From Cryobacterium sp. (GTDB lineage Bacteria; Actinomycetota; Actinomycetes; Actinomycetales; Microbacteriaceae), in contig JAHBSW010000005.1 of NCBI GenBank assembly GCA_019638935.1, positions 1 through 64,000 on the forward strand: 64,000 nucleotides of DNA, given 5' to 3'. Within the stretch, counting starts at the first letter, position 1; each line of letters opens with the position of its first letter. Shown here piece after piece: positions 53,440-62,933 of the stretch. The translations under genes and the position numbers were made by a program. Under the pieces are notes generated by a model. The model did no database searches. It was given only the letters and a program-made list of their open reading frames with translations, and was not told the DNA's origin.

Positions 53440-53921
53440 CGCCCGCAAGAAGTCTCCGGCTGCTCGCCGCCGCCCTTGCGCTGCCGTTGTTGCTCACGGG
53501 CTGCCTGAGCCCGTCGGTCAGCTCTGATGAATCCCCGGTCGAGGACGCAGTTCCGACGGTGACCACCCCGACCGACACCATGACCGAGGATGAAAGCCTC
53601 GCCGATGACGCCTCGCCGATCGATCTCGCCGAGTTTCCCGCCCACTTCCCGCTGCCGACTCAATCGCCGAGCTTCGTGGATCGGGTGAACTACGAGTGGC
53701 GAATCGACTACAGCTTCGACAGCGACGCGGAACCCGTCGAGCGAGCCGAGTGGTTCGGCCGAAACGGCTACCAGGCGATTGACATCGCCGAAAAGGTCGC
53801 CCTCACTGCTGGCGCTGATGCGCGAACCTGGGCGTGGGAGAGCGACGAGTTCCGGGTGGATCTGGTGCTCAGCCCGGATGGTGACGGTTACGTCTTCCGC
53901 TACACAGTGCTGTGGAAGTAG
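53436..53921 (+). CDS. Small lipoprotein, 161 aa, paralogue-like
   Basis: The protein has a signal peptide with lipobox (L-L-T-G-C, Cys near residue 23), a Thr/Asp-rich linker and a domain with E-F-P-A-H-F-P-L-P that echoes the preceding protein, so the pair probably arose by duplication. It is translationally coupled to the first lipoprotein gene. No enzyme motif is seen. The 211 nt that follow hold no recognised feature. Confidence 0.78.
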   Translation: MTPARSLRLLAAALALPLLLTGCLSPSVSSDESPVEDAVPTVTTPTDTMTEDESLADDASPIDLAEFPAHFPLPTQSPSFVDRVNYEWRIDYSFDSDAEPVERAEWFGRNGYQAIDIAEKVALTAGADARTWAWESDEFRVDLVLSPDGDGYVFRYTVLWK

Positions 53922-54132
53922 CGCGGTTCCGAAACTGCGGGGCGGGACACCTCCGGGCACCGTCGACCCATCGCGGGTCGCCTAAGCCCATCAGCGGGAT
54001 CGCTTTGCTTTCCGCGGGTATGCCACCCATAGAAATGACCACCCGTGGCCGACGGTCGCAGAACTCGGTGCCGCCCCGGCCACTCCGTACGTGCTGGGTG
54101 TGCTCGTCAAAGCCCTCTCGTTGTCAAGGAAT

Positions 54133-55374
54133 TCAGCGCCAGTCGAGCCCGGTCAGCAGAATCGCGCTGCCGGCGAAGGACGCGAGCCCACCGGCTACAG
54201 GGACCGCGCCGCCCGCGGCATAGGGGAGGTTCTCGGCCAGTTGACTCCAGACAGCACCGTCTGACGTGCCCCACGCATCGACCCCACCGTCGCCTTCGAG
54301 GAGGACGAACAGGCCGCTGGGTGACTCGGTCACCAGCAACGGCTTGCGATATCCCGCCTCGGTGAGGTCGGTGCGCTTCCAGGTGCTGCCATCCGCACTG
54401 GACCACACCGCCACAATGTCCCCGCCGTCGGCGCTGTAACTGCCCAGCACCGCCATCATCCCGTCACCGGTGACCGCGAACTGCGCCGTGAACAGGTCGA
54501 GCTCGCCCTCAGTGATCGCGTCCACTCGCTCAACCTCCCACGACCTGCCGTCGGTAGTGCGCCACACGTCGAACTGGGTGGCCGTTCCGGTCGACAGGGT
54601 GACCATCATCACCTCGTCACCGACACGCTCCACCCCAACGATGTAGTGGTTGCCGGAAGCACTGTTCATCGGCGGCGAGTTCGTGGAGTACACCGACCAT
54701 GAACCGTCGGCACCGCGCGTCGCCGAGAACAGGTCGTAGCTGCCCGTCTTGTACGGCTGCCACCACTGACCTCCGCCCACCATGATCTCAGTTCCCGCGA
54801 GGTCGACGGTTCCTGCGATGCACCGGGTGCGGAAGTCCCAGCCCGCCTCGCTGGCCGGCATCCGCTCGAGCCCGATGTCCGCACCGTTGGTCACCGTCAC
54901 CGCACCCGCCGAGGTGACCTCAACGAACCACATGGCCGTCAGGAGACCGAGAGGATGGGTGCCACCATAACCGCTCACGTAGTGAAGCAGTGCCGTCGGC
55001 CCGTCGTCGCCGAGAATCTTCGTGTCCGGGCAGGAGTAGTCGGACTGGAAGTTCGCCTCCGCCGGAAGACCGTGCTCGGTGAGGTCAACCGTCAGCCAGG
55101 TTGCTCCGTCGGTGGTTCCGTACAGCGTGGTCGGCAGCTCCGTCTGGTACGCCCATAGGATGTCGCCACCACCCAGACTGCGCCAGTACCCTGCCTCTGC
55201 GGTGCTCGGTGGTGTCACGTCAATCCTCGTCCAGTCAACACCCCACGCGGCCAGGTCTTGGGTGGGTTCCGTCGTCTCACCGTCGGGGGTGAGGGCATCC
55301 TGTGGCGCAGCGCACCCGGCGAGGAGGATTACCGCCGAAACGACGATGGCGCCGCCCTGGGAGAACCGTCGCAT
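54133..55374 (-). CDS. Lipoprotein with Asp-box (BNR-like) repeats
   Basis: The 413-residue protein starts MRRFSQGGAIVVSAVILLAGCAAP, a lipoprotein signal with its Cys at residue 21. Several T/S-x-D-G-x-x-W Asp-box motifs follow (T-T-D-G-A-T-W, T-T-D-G-R-S-W, S-A-D-G-S-T-W, T-S-D-G-A-V-W), spaced as in a six-bladed beta-propeller. Sialidase catalytic residues are not obvious, so it is better called a propeller-type surface protein. The ATG at 55374 was chosen to give the signal peptide; the frame runs 29 codons upstream. Confidence 0.78.
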   Translation of the reverse strand: MRRFSQGGAIVVSAVILLAGCAAPQDALTPDGETTEPTQDLAAWGVDWTRIDVTPPSTAEAGYWRSLGGGDILWAYQTELPTTLYGTTDGATWLTVDLTEHGLPAEANFQSDYSCPDTKILGDDGPTALLHYVSGYGGTHPLGLLTAMWFVEVTSAGAVTVTNGADIGLERMPASEAGWDFRTRCIAGTVDLAGTEIMVGGGQWWQPYKTGSYDLFSATRGADGSWSVYSTNSPPMNSASGNHYIVGVERVGDEVMMVTLSTGTATQFDVWRTTDGRSWEVERVDAITEGELDLFTAQFAVTGDGMMAVLGSYSADGGDIVAVWSSADGSTWKRTDLTEAGYRKPLLVTESPSGLFVLLEGDGGVDAWGTSDGAVWSQLAENLPYAAGGAVPVAGGLASFAGSAILLTGLDWR

Positions 55375-55785
55375 GCCTGACCGATACGTCGAATGATCAG
55401 GATGAGACGGGTGTCGTGGGTCGGCCAACGTGCGCTCCTTCGGGTGCCTGCAGGTCACCAATCCGATGATTGTGATCAGACTATGGCGGTGACGCGAACG
55501 GAAGTCAATGGCCTGGCCGACAGGGATGCCCTGTGACCGCTAGTGCCGAGCGAGACCTTCCGCCGCATCGGAGCTCCGCGCTCTCCGCGTCCGAGATCTC
55601 CAGCGCGCACTCCGAGAGCTACACCGAGAAGGGGGAACCAAGAACGCGCCGAGCCCGGCTCGTGTCGCTCAGCCTGCGCGCAGACGAGCTCCTGCAGCGC
55701 GCTGGGAACCTACGCCCCCGTTCTCGGTGCCCTCAAGAGCGATGTCGTTGGCAACCACGGAAAGACACTGTGACCAGGGATTTTG
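55375..55785. other. Intergenic between lipoprotein gene and tRNA-Ser
   Basis: No gene with a ribosome-binding site and recognisable product is visible here. Open frames occur by chance in the GC-rich sequence. The promoter of the minus-strand lipoprotein gene should lie near 55380-55500. Confidence 0.4.
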
Positions 55786-55874
55786 CGGAGACGGAGGGAT
55801 TTGAACCCTCGGTTCCCTTACGGGAACTCCACCTTAGCAGGGTGGTGCACTAGGCCTGACTATGCGACGTCTCC
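55786..55874 (-). tRNA. tRNA-Ser (anticodon GCT)
   Basis: The minus strand gives a class II tRNA: acceptor GGAGACG/CGTCTCC, anticodon loop CTGCTAA, a long variable arm (TTCCCGTAAGGGAA) and T-arm GAGGG-TTCAAAT-CCCTC. The long variable arm and the GCT anticodon identify serine (AGC/AGU codons). Confidence 0.96.
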
Positions 55875-55947
55875 AGTTGTTCGAGTGCAATCATAGCGGC
55901 ACGCGGCTGGCGAGGAACCCAGTTCGCCTGCGGACCATACACCACAG

Positions 55948-57276
55948 CTAGTAGGTCGGTGCCGGATCGAGTCCGAAGTACTCCTCGAGTGTCGCGATAC
56001 CGCGGCTGTGCATCGCGGTCGAGACGTCAACGCCGACGTAACGCAGGTGCCAGGGCTCCCAGTCATATCCGGTGATGTGCTCATAACCGTTCGGGTAGCG
56101 GATGATCCAGCCGAAGCGCCATGCATTCGCTTCAAGCCACTTGCCGTGCACCATGTCGCCGAAGCACTGCTGGATGCTGCAACCGCCGCCCACCGGGTCG
56201 ACATCGAGCGCGAGCCCCGTCTGGTGCTCACTGTGCCCGGGCCGTGCCGAGCCTCGGTCGGCCTGTGCCTGACCTTTCGTCGACACATGGTAGTTGTAGG
56301 TGTTGGTTTGCGTGGCGTACGAGCGATAGCTGTTCTGAAGTCGGAGCTGCTCCCCGGTCTCCGCGTGGAAGGCCGCGAACATCTCCACGAGCGGTCCAGC
56401 GGCCTCCTGACGCAACAGTGGTGTTGAGACGTACGGCACGTTCACGCGCACCAACTCCGGTGCGTAGCTTTGTGGTTGCAGTGGCCTCCTCTTATTGACC
56501 ACCACAACGACAGAGTTCGGGTCGGAAAGTCGAACAGCATTCGAGCTGTGGGCGACCTGGCCGGCGGCATCGAACACGACGTCCAGCGCTTCCAACAGTT
56601 CACCGGCATTCGTCTCGGCGAGGGTGTCGAGGGCGGATTGGAAAGCCAGCAGTGACTTTTCGCTCGCGTCCTGCCGCTCTGTGACGAACTCGTGACCGCG
56701 AGTGACGATGCCGGCGACCAAGTCCCTGAGCGCTGTGCCGGCCTCTGCAACGAAACCCCTCACGGATTCTGCAGACCGGATGCGGTTCGCCGTGGCTCCA
56801 TCGATTCGTTTCGACTCGTAGGCGATCCGATTTGCGATCCGATCGAGCGCCTCTACGTCCAGCGTCGTCGGCTCAGCAGGGCGCTCTGTCACCTCGGGTG
56901 ATCCGAGCGTGACCAGGGGCGCGAGTATGACGGTCGTGTTGTCTCGCAGCGAACTCAGCGCCGCGGTTGCCTCCCTCGGCACGAGGTCGTCCTCGAGTTC
57001 GAGGATCGAATGCACGAGTGAGTCGATGTCGAGCAACTCTTCTCGGGCAGCATCGATTTCACCTACCGCCTGCATGAAGCCAACCACTGCCTCATCCTGT
57101 GCGAGCGCAGCCGACTCATAGCGTGTCAGTGCCTGACGCCACTCGACGAACTGAACCGTGGCCACGACCATCGCCGCGATGACTGCGACCGCGACCACAC
57201 CCAGGGCGGTGAATGCGACAACGCGCGAGGTGCGAGTCGATCGTGGGGGCGTCACCGTCGTAGGGTCGGCGAGCAC
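55948..57276 (-). CDS. Membrane-anchored M15 (VanY-type) D,D-carboxypeptidase
   Basis: The 442-residue protein has one N-terminal membrane helix (residues 22-45), a long helical stalk (about 50-235) and a C-terminal M15B peptidase domain. Zinc ligands are seen in S-E-H-Q-T-G-L-A-L-D-V (H-x-x-G-x-A-x-D) and the catalytic E-P-W-H-L-R-Y. It should trim D-Ala from peptidoglycan stem peptides outside the membrane. Two cysteines (G-G-C-S-I-Q-Q-C) may form a disulfide. The stop-start distance to the LCP gene upstream is 15 nt, so both are one operon. Confidence 0.9.
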   Translation of the reverse strand: MLADPTTVTPPRSTRTSRVVAFTALGVVAVAVIAAMVVATVQFVEWRQALTRYESAALAQDEAVVGFMQAVGEIDAAREELLDIDSLVHSILELEDDLVPREATAALSSLRDNTTVILAPLVTLGSPEVTERPAEPTTLDVEALDRIANRIAYESKRIDGATANRIRSAESVRGFVAEAGTALRDLVAGIVTRGHEFVTERQDASEKSLLAFQSALDTLAETNAGELLEALDVVFDAAGQVAHSSNAVRLSDPNSVVVVVNKRRPLQPQSYAPELVRVNVPYVSTPLLRQEAAGPLVEMFAAFHAETGEQLRLQNSYRSYATQTNTYNYHVSTKGQAQADRGSARPGHSEHQTGLALDVDPVGGGCSIQQCFGDMVHGKWLEANAWRFGWIIRYPNGYEHITGYDWEPWHLRYVGVDVSTAMHSRGIATLEEYFGLDPAPTY

Positions 57277-57291
57277 GGATCCATCGGCAAC

Positions 57292-58527
57292 TCAGTTCGC
57301 CTTCGAGCACGTGTGGTCGGCGGCGCTCTGGCCCTTGAGCCCCGCGATCACCTGACCTGGCTCGAGAACGGGTGCGTCGGCGCTTGCCGAGGGGCTCGGG
57401 TCGACGGTGGGCTCCGGCGCGTTCGGGTTGAGCGTTGAACCGATCCCCGTGTTTCCCGCAGCAACGGTGAATGGCTCATCGGCTCTGATCTTGGCGAAAA
57501 GCTGGTCCGCGACCGACTTGACGGGCGCAACCTTGCCCAAATACAAACCGTCTTGGCCGGTCACTCCGGGGTACTGGACGAACATGACCCGCTCAAGCGG
57601 CAGGTTCTTGAGCACCTGTGCCATCGCCACCATCGTGTTGACGTTGCTGAGGCCCTCCGACAGGGTCATGTGGTTCGCGGCGACATTCGCGATGTTGTAG
57701 AGCTTGCCGAGGTCGTTGAGCACGCCATCGTTCTTGAGGGTCCGCACGAGTGACGACATGTACACCTGCTGGCTGCTGATACGCCCGAGGTCGCTGCCGT
57801 CGCCGACGCCGTGGCGCGAGCGCAGGAAGGCAAGAGCGTCGTGGCCTTGAAGTTCGTATTCACCAGCGCTAGGCAGGAACAGTCCTGCGTAACGGTCGTT
57901 GATAGGACCATCGACACATACCGTGACTCCCCCTACCGCTGTGGCGAGCGAGGCAACACCGTAGAACGTGACCAGTCCAGCAAACTGGATGTCGAGCCCA
58001 GTGAGGCTCTCCAGGGTCAAAACGGTGCACGGCAACCCGCCATAGGAGAGCGTCACGTTGATCGGCTGCCCGGACATGGATGGATAGTTGCCACCGCTCG
58101 GTGCCGGGCACGGGGGAATGGGAACGACGAGGTCGCGCGGAAAGCTCACAGCGACGGCGTGAGTCTGATCCTGGGAGACGTGCAGCAGAATCGTGACGTC
58201 GTTGAGTTCCGCGCTACCGCGACCGGCGCAGCCACCGGGATCCTCGCACTTGTCGCTGCCGACGACGAGCAGGTTGAAGCCGCCCTCGAACGATCCGAGC
58301 GCGGGTGGAGGCCCCTCGGTCTCGCCGACCAGCGTCACCGTCTTGATGCTGCTTTGCAACCGCCATAGCTCTAGCCCGGCGAGCGCAGCGCCGCTCACGA
58401 GAACGACGGTGAGGGATGCCGCGACGATCTTGAGCACGGTCGTCCAGGCGCGGGGCCGCCTCAGCTTGCCGTGACGGGCAATTCCGGCCGGCGCTCTGCG
58501 CTGCGCGCGCCGCGTCGTCTCACTCAC
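57292..58527 (-). CDS. LytR-CpsA-Psr (LCP) family wall-polymer ligase
   Basis: The 411-residue protein has a short cytoplasmic start, one membrane helix (about residues 30-52) and an extracellular LCP domain (L-L-V-V-G-S-D near 88, V-S-F-P-R-D-L near 127, L-A-F-L-R-S-R-H-G near 242 and D-L-G-R-I-S-S-Q-Q near 254). LCP proteins move undecaprenyl-linked polymers onto peptidoglycan or arabinogalactan. A Pro/Ala/Ser-rich tail follows. The GTG at 58527 (GGGAG before it) is used because the longer frame runs into the tRNA-Ser. It is cotranscribed with the M15 peptidase. Confidence 0.9.
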   Translation of the reverse strand: MSETTRRAQRRAPAGIARHGKLRRPRAWTTVLKIVAASLTVVLVSGAALAGLELWRLQSSIKTVTLVGETEGPPPALGSFEGGFNLLVVGSDKCEDPGGCAGRGSAELNDVTILLHVSQDQTHAVAVSFPRDLVVPIPPCPAPSGGNYPSMSGQPINVTLSYGGLPCTVLTLESLTGLDIQFAGLVTFYGVASLATAVGGVTVCVDGPINDRYAGLFLPSAGEYELQGHDALAFLRSRHGVGDGSDLGRISSQQVYMSSLVRTLKNDGVLNDLGKLYNIANVAANHMTLSEGLSNVNTMVAMAQVLKNLPLERVMFVQYPGVTGQDGLYLGKVAPVKSVADQLFAKIRADEPFTVAAGNTGIGSTLNPNAPEPTVDPSPSASADAPVLEPGQVIAGLKGQSAADHTCSKAN

Positions 58528-58569
58528 TCGCAACTCCCAACTGTGGTCGGACAAGAACGCCCGGTTCCG

Positions 58570-58654
58570 CGGAGGGCGTGGGATTCGAACCCACGAGACA
58601 TTTCTGCCCACCAGTTTTCAAGACTGGCTCCATCGGCCGCTCGGACAGCCCTCC
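58570..58654 (-). tRNA. tRNA-Ser (anticodon TGA)
   Basis: The minus strand folds as a class II tRNA with acceptor GGAGGGC/GCCCTCC, anticodon loop CTTGAAA, a long variable arm (GGGCAGAAATGTCTC) and T-arm GTGGG-TTCGAAT-CCCAC. It reads UCA and related codons. It lies directly upstream of the LCP gene on the same strand. Confidence 0.96.
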
Positions 58655-58745
58655 CGTGAAAAACTCACGCCCGACAGATTCTAACCGCACCTGCCCTGGG
58701 GATGCGCCGAACGCACAGCACCCAGCAGCCGCGCGCGGCGACGGA

Positions 58746-59558
58746 CTACGGGAGGAGCAACGAATCGAGCACGGGCACGAGGCCGTCGACCCAGACATCC
58801 GCGGCGAGCTCGGTCGCCGCCGCCTTGACCTCGGGCGGCGCCTGCCCCATGGCGACGGCCCGGCCGTAGGCGCCGGCCCACTCGAACATCTCGATGTCGT
58901 TGCGTCCGTCACCGGCGACGAGCACGCGCTCCCGCGGCACGCCGAGAATGCTCCGCGCTCGCTCCAGAGCAGTGCCCTTGTTGACGCCGTCGGGGGCGAT
59001 GTCGAGCCACGCGGTCCAGCCGATCGCGTAGCTCACCTGGTGCAGGCCGAGGCTGTCGATGAGGCGGATGAACTCCTCGGGCTCATGATTGGGTGACACC
59101 ACGACGACGCGGGTCACCGGCTCATCGGCCAGCTGATCGAGCGGAACCTGAATCGCGTGCTCCAGGTTCCAGTCGGACATGCCCTCGGTGTAGAGCCGTT
59201 GACCCTTGGCATCCTCGACCATGAAGCGCGCGTCGGGCAGGCTCGTCCGCAGCTGCTCCAGCACCGGACGCGCATCGAATGTCTCGACGAGGTCGCGGCG
59301 ATATCCGCCCTCGACGTTGTCGTCGCGCCGCATGGTGATCGCGCCGTTCGCGCTCACGACGAACTCGGGCTCGAGGCCGAGGTCACGCATGATTGGCTCG
59401 GTCGACTCCCAGGAGCGGCCCGTGGCGAGAGTGATGAGGTGACCCGCGTCACGAACGCGGCGCACCGCATCCGTCACCGGCTGGGTCAGGGTGCCGTCTT
59501 CGTGCAGCACGGTTCCGTCGATGTCGAGCGCGACGAGCCACTGCTCACGGTGAGTCAT
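58746..59558 (-). CDS. HAD-family (Cof-type) phosphatase
   Basis: The 270-residue protein has HAD motif I (A-L-D-I-D-G-T-V-L), motif II (L-A-T-G-R-S) and the motif IV region (V-A-G-D-G-R-N-D-I-E-M-F) with a C2-type cap between, as in Cof/YbiV sugar-phosphate or flavin-nucleotide phosphatases. Substrate unknown. Its ATG directly follows the serS stop, so it is in the serS operon. Confidence 0.9.
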   Translation of the reverse strand: MTHREQWLVALDIDGTVLHEDGTLTQPVTDAVRRVRDAGHLITLATGRSWESTEPIMRDLGLEPEFVVSANGAITMRRDDNVEGGYRRDLVETFDARPVLEQLRTSLPDARFMVEDAKGQRLYTEGMSDWNLEHAIQVPLDQLADEPVTRVVVVSPNHEPEEFIRLIDSLGLHQVSYAIGWTAWLDIAPDGVNKGTALERARSILGVPRERVLVAGDGRNDIEMFEWAGAYGRAVAMGQAPPEVKAAATELAADVWVDGLVPVLDSLLLP

Positions 59559-60824
59559 CTAGGCGACCGGGGCCAACAGCTCGAGTCCGCCGAGGTACGG
59601 CCGCAGAGCCTCGGGCACGCGAACCGACCCGTCGGCCTGCTGGTGAGTTTCGAGAATAGCGACGATCCAGCGTGTCGTCGCGAGCGTTCCGTTGAGGGTC
59701 GCGACCGGCGCCGTCTTTCCGCCGTCGGTGCGATACCGGATGTCGAGCCTGCGCGCCTGGTAGGTCGTGCAGTTGCTCGTGCTGGTGAGCTCGCGATACC
59801 GCCCCTGCGTGGGAACCCACGCCTCGACGTCGTACTTGCGCGCCGCGCTCGAGCCGAGATCACCCGCCGCGGTGTCGATGACGCGGTAGCTGAGTTCGCA
59901 GGCCTGAAGCATCCGCTCCTGTAGCGCGATCAGTCGCTCGTGCTCGGCTTCGGCCTGCTCGGGCAGCACGTAGCAGAACATCTCGAGCTTGTTGAACTGG
60001 TGCACGCGCAGGATGCCGCGATTGTCCTTCCCCGCAGACCCCGCCTCGCGGCGGTAACAGGTGGACCACCCCGCGTAGCGCAGGCCGTCTGCACCGAGGT
60101 CGAGGATCTCGTCGGCGTGGAGGCCCGCAAGCGCCACCTCGCTCGTGCCCGTGAGGTACAGGTCATCGGCGGGGAGATAGTAGATCTCGTCGGCGTGCTC
60201 GCCGAGAAAGCCCGTGCCGTCCATGATCTCGGGTCGCACGAGCGTCGGGGTGATGAGCGGCGTGAACCCCTCGGTGAGCGCGAGGTCGAGCGCCATGTTC
60301 ATGAGCGCGATCTCGAGTCGGGCGCCGACGCCGCTGAGGTAGTAGAAACGTGCGCCCGATACCTTGACGCCCCGTGTGATGTCGATTGCCTTCAACAGCT
60401 CGCCCAGTTCGACGTGGTCACGCGGCTCGAAGTCGAACACGACAGGCTCACCGTGCGTCTTGAGCGTCACGAAATCGTCCTCGCCGCCGGCGGGAACACC
60501 CTCGATGATGGGGTTCGCGATCATGCGCACGATCTTCGTGAAGCGCTCATCCGCCTCTGCGGAGGCCTGGCTTGCGGCCTTCACCCTCACCGCGAGAGCC
60601 TGGGCCTGATCGACGAGCGCCGCCTTCTCCTCCTTGGGAGCGGACGCGACGGTCTTGCCGAACGCGTTCTGCTCCGCACGCAGCGATTCGAAGGATGCGA
60701 TTGCCGCACGACGTGCCCCATCGGCGGCGATCGCCTCGTCAATGAGTTCGACCGAGTCACCCCGCGCGCGCTGTGACTGCCTGATGGCATCCGGATTCTC
60801 ACGCAGCAACTGGGGATCGATCAC
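59559..60824 (-). CDS. serS: Serine--tRNA ligase
   Basis: The 421-residue class II synthetase has the N-terminal coiled-coil arm (residues 25-105), motif 2 ([10 protein letters not shown] near residue 256) and motif 3 (N-G-T-L-A-T-T-R near 380). It charges all tRNA-Ser species; two of them (GCT and TGA) are encoded within 5 kb. Length and start are typical. Confidence 0.96.
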   Translation of the reverse strand: MIDPQLLRENPDAIRQSQRARGDSVELIDEAIAADGARRAAIASFESLRAEQNAFGKTVASAPKEEKAALVDQAQALAVRVKAASQASAEADERFTKIVRMIANPIIEGVPAGGEDDFVTLKTHGEPVVFDFEPRDHVELGELLKAIDITRGVKVSGARFYYLSGVGARLEIALMNMALDLALTEGFTPLITPTLVRPEIMDGTGFLGEHADEIYYLPADDLYLTGTSEVALAGLHADEILDLGADGLRYAGWSTCYRREAGSAGKDNRGILRVHQFNKLEMFCYVLPEQAEAEHERLIALQERMLQACELSYRVIDTAAGDLGSSAARKYDVEAWVPTQGRYRELTSTSNCTTYQARRLDIRYRTDGGKTAPVATLNGTLATTRWIVAILETHQQADGSVRVPEALRPYLGGLELLAPVA

Positions 60825-60866
60825 CCACTCAGTCTATTCGTCGCCTGAATGTCGTACGGTTGGCTC

Positions 60867-61859
60867 GTGAGCGCAGACTCGTCTCCGAATCCGCCGTGGG
60901 CGGCCGTTGTGTTCCACGGCGAGAAGGTCGATGTCGAGAAGCTGCGTCACCTCGTCGACAAGGCGGCCGCCGAGGCGGGATTCGCCGAGACGGGATGGTT
61001 CAAGACCTCTGTCGACGATGCCGGCCAGGAGGCGACACGCAGAGCTCTCGCGAAGAAGCCCGCTGTCGTACTCGCCGCCGGGGGCGATGGCACGGTACGC
61101 GCCGTCGCCGAGGCGCTCCGCTCGACGGATGTTCCGCTCGCGTTGATTCCCTCGGGCACCGGTAATCTGCTCGCCCGCAATCTCGACCTCAGTCTTTCCC
61201 TTGCCCCTGCTGTTACCGCCGCTTTCACGGGTGAGGACCGCACGATCGATCTCGGGATGGCAGAGATCACGCGCGCGGATGGCGCAACCGAAGAGCATGC
61301 CTTCGTCGTGGTCGCCGGCATCGGGCTCGACGCCGAAATGATCGCGAACACGAACTCGAAGCTCAAGAAGGCCGTCGGCTGGCTCGCCTATCTCGATGGC
61401 GGCATGCGTGCCCTCACCGAGAGCGAGCCGGCTCATATGTACTACCAGCTCGACGGACAGTCGACTCGCCACCTATCGGCGCACACGCTCATGATGGGCA
61501 ACTGCGGCAGTCTGCCGGGCGGAATGCTGCTGATTCCGGAGGCGAAGCTCGACGACGGCATACTCGACTTCGTCGCATTCAAGCCGCGCGGACGCTTCGG
61601 CTGGCTTCGCGTGTGGAACAAGATCTGGTGGGAGAACGGCGTGCTGCGCAAGAGCGCGCTGGGTCGCAAGATCATCGATGTCAGCCGCGATGTGCGCGAT
61701 GTCGCCTACTTTCGCGGACGCCAGCTCGTCGTCGAGGTCGACCCCGCGCAGGAGTGCCAACTCGACGGCGACGAGTTCGGTCAGGTGACGAAGATTCACA
61801 CCTGGGTCGAGCGGGCTGTACTGACGGTCAGGATGCCGAGTCCCCGGAAGGGGCATTAG
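60867..61859 (+). CDS. Diacylglycerol/lipid kinase family protein
   Basis: The 330-residue protein has the DAGK catalytic motif (A-A-G-G-D-G-T-V-R-A-V near residue 75) and the P-S-G-T-G-N-L-L-A-R-N motif that follows. It probably phosphorylates a lipid alcohol at the membrane's inner face. The GTG at 60867 is used; an ATG six codons upstream (60849) is an alternative and neither has a strong ribosome-binding site. It is divergent from serS, with 42 nt between, and overlaps the convergent pheA by 32 nt. Confidence 0.88.
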   Translation: MSADSSPNPPWAAVVFHGEKVDVEKLRHLVDKAAAEAGFAETGWFKTSVDDAGQEATRRALAKKPAVVLAAGGDGTVRAVAEALRSTDVPLALIPSGTGNLLARNLDLSLSLAPAVTAAFTGEDRTIDLGMAEITRADGATEEHAFVVVAGIGLDAEMIANTNSKLKKAVGWLAYLDGGMRALTESEPAHMYYQLDGQSTRHLSAHTLMMGNCGSLPGGMLLIPEAKLDDGILDFVAFKPRGRFGWLRVWNKIWWENGVLRKSALGRKIIDVSRDVRDVAYFRGRQLVVEVDPAQECQLDGDEFGQVTKIHTWVERAVLTVRMPSPRKGH

Positions 61860-62778
61860 ACACGATGTCGCGCAGCCAGTCGCGCGCGTCGGCGAAGACC
61901 TCGTCCTCGTGCCGCGGCGTGACGGTTGCGGCCTGACGATCGGCGCGCGGGTACGACCCCAGGAAGATGACGTTGGGGCTCGTTCGCTTGACTCCGAGCA
62001 GCGCGTCGGCAACGCGCTCTTCGAGCACGTGACCGTCGATGTCGATGACGAAGCGGTAGCGCCCGAGGGTGTCGCCGATGGGCCGCGACTGGATGAGGCT
62101 GAGGTTGACGCCGCGCGTCGCGAACTGTTCGAGCAGATCGAGCAGGGCACCCGGTGCGTCGCTCGGCAGCTCGGCGATGATGCTGGTCTTGTCGGCTCCC
62201 GTGCGTTCGCGAAGCGCCCCGCCACGACTCACGAGCACGAATCGCGTGACCGCGTTGCGATTGTCGCCGATGTGCTCGGCGAGCACTTCGAGGTCGTGGT
62301 GGTCGTCGATTCCGGGGGGAGCGACCGCAGCATCCGCGGTGTCTCCCGTGAGCAGTGAGGATGCCGCGGCGACGTTCGATGCCGCGGGGATGTGGCCGTG
62401 ACCGGGCAGGTTGGCTTCGAGCCAGCGATGGGTCTGTGCGTAGGCGACCGGATGCGCGTTGATCGTCTTCACGTCGGCGAGCGTCACTCCGCGGGTGGCC
62501 ACGAGCACGAAGTCGACGGGCACCAGGTACTCACCGATGATGCGCAGCCCGGGGATCGCGGCGAGCGCGTCCTGGGTCGCGCTGACTCCGCCCTCGACGG
62601 AGTTCTCGATGGCGATCATGGCCGCTACGGAGCGTCCGGAGACCACGTCGTCGAGTGCTTCACCGACGTTGTTGACGGGGCGCCAGACCTTGCCCTGCGC
62701 CTCCGATACCTGTGCGAGCGCCATCTGGGTGAAGGTGCCGGGGGGGCCGAGGTAGCTGTAGGTCGAGGCGGCGGGCAT
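61828..62778 (-). CDS. pheA: Prephenate dehydratase
   Basis: The 316-residue enzyme converts prephenate to phenylpyruvate in phenylalanine synthesis. The dehydratase domain (Y-L-G-P-P-G-T-F-T near residue 9, E-N-S-V-E-G-G near 58, and the active-site T-R-F in N-A-V-T-R-F) is followed by an ACT domain (G-A-L-L-D-L-L-E-Q-F and S-L-I-Q-S-R-P) for feedback control; the usual E-S-R-P reads Q-S-R-P. The ATG at 62778 is followed by the true N-terminus; the longer frame is not real. Confidence 0.94.
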   Translation of the reverse strand: MPAASTYSYLGPPGTFTQMALAQVSEAQGKVWRPVNNVGEALDDVVSGRSVAAMIAIENSVEGGVSATQDALAAIPGLRIIGEYLVPVDFVLVATRGVTLADVKTINAHPVAYAQTHRWLEANLPGHGHIPAASNVAAASSLLTGDTADAAVAPPGIDDHHDLEVLAEHIGDNRNAVTRFVLVSRGGALRERTGADKTSIIAELPSDAPGALLDLLEQFATRGVNLSLIQSRPIGDTLGRYRFVIDIDGHVLEERVADALLGVKRTSPNVIFLGSYPRADRQAATVTPRHEDEVFADARDWLRDIVSNAPSGDSAS

Positions 62779-62814
62779 GCTCACCACTCTAAACGGACGA
62801 ATTGCACCGAACTC

Positions 62815-62844
62815 TTGACACGGACCAACTTCGACCAATATCGT
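62815..62844 (+). promoter_or_regulatory. Sigma-70-type promoter of the sugar importer gene
   Basis: TTGACA (62815-62820) and TATCGT (62839-62844) are 18 nt apart. Transcription should start near 62851, just ahead of two operator palindromes. Confidence 0.65.
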
Positions 62845-62857
62845 GATCGCGATTGCG

Positions 62858-62895
62858 TGGGAGCGCTCCCATATCGTAATTTGGGAACGCTCCCA
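62858..62895 (+). promoter_or_regulatory. Tandem CebR/LacI-type operators
   Basis: TGGGAGCGCTCCCA (62858-62871) is a perfect palindrome identical to the CebR box known from Streptomyces. TGGGAACGCTCCCA (62882-62895) is a one-base variant, 24 bp centre to centre. Both lie between the start of transcription and the ribosome-binding site, fitting repression until a cello-oligosaccharide is present. Confidence 0.85.
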
Positions 62896-62933
62896 TCTGA
62901 TCGACCCCCATCCACGCACACAAAGGAGTGACC

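Noticed and set aside
53922..54132. Possible small gene between the lipoproteins and the Asp-box protein
   Set aside because: No start with a ribosome-binding site and no recognisable product.
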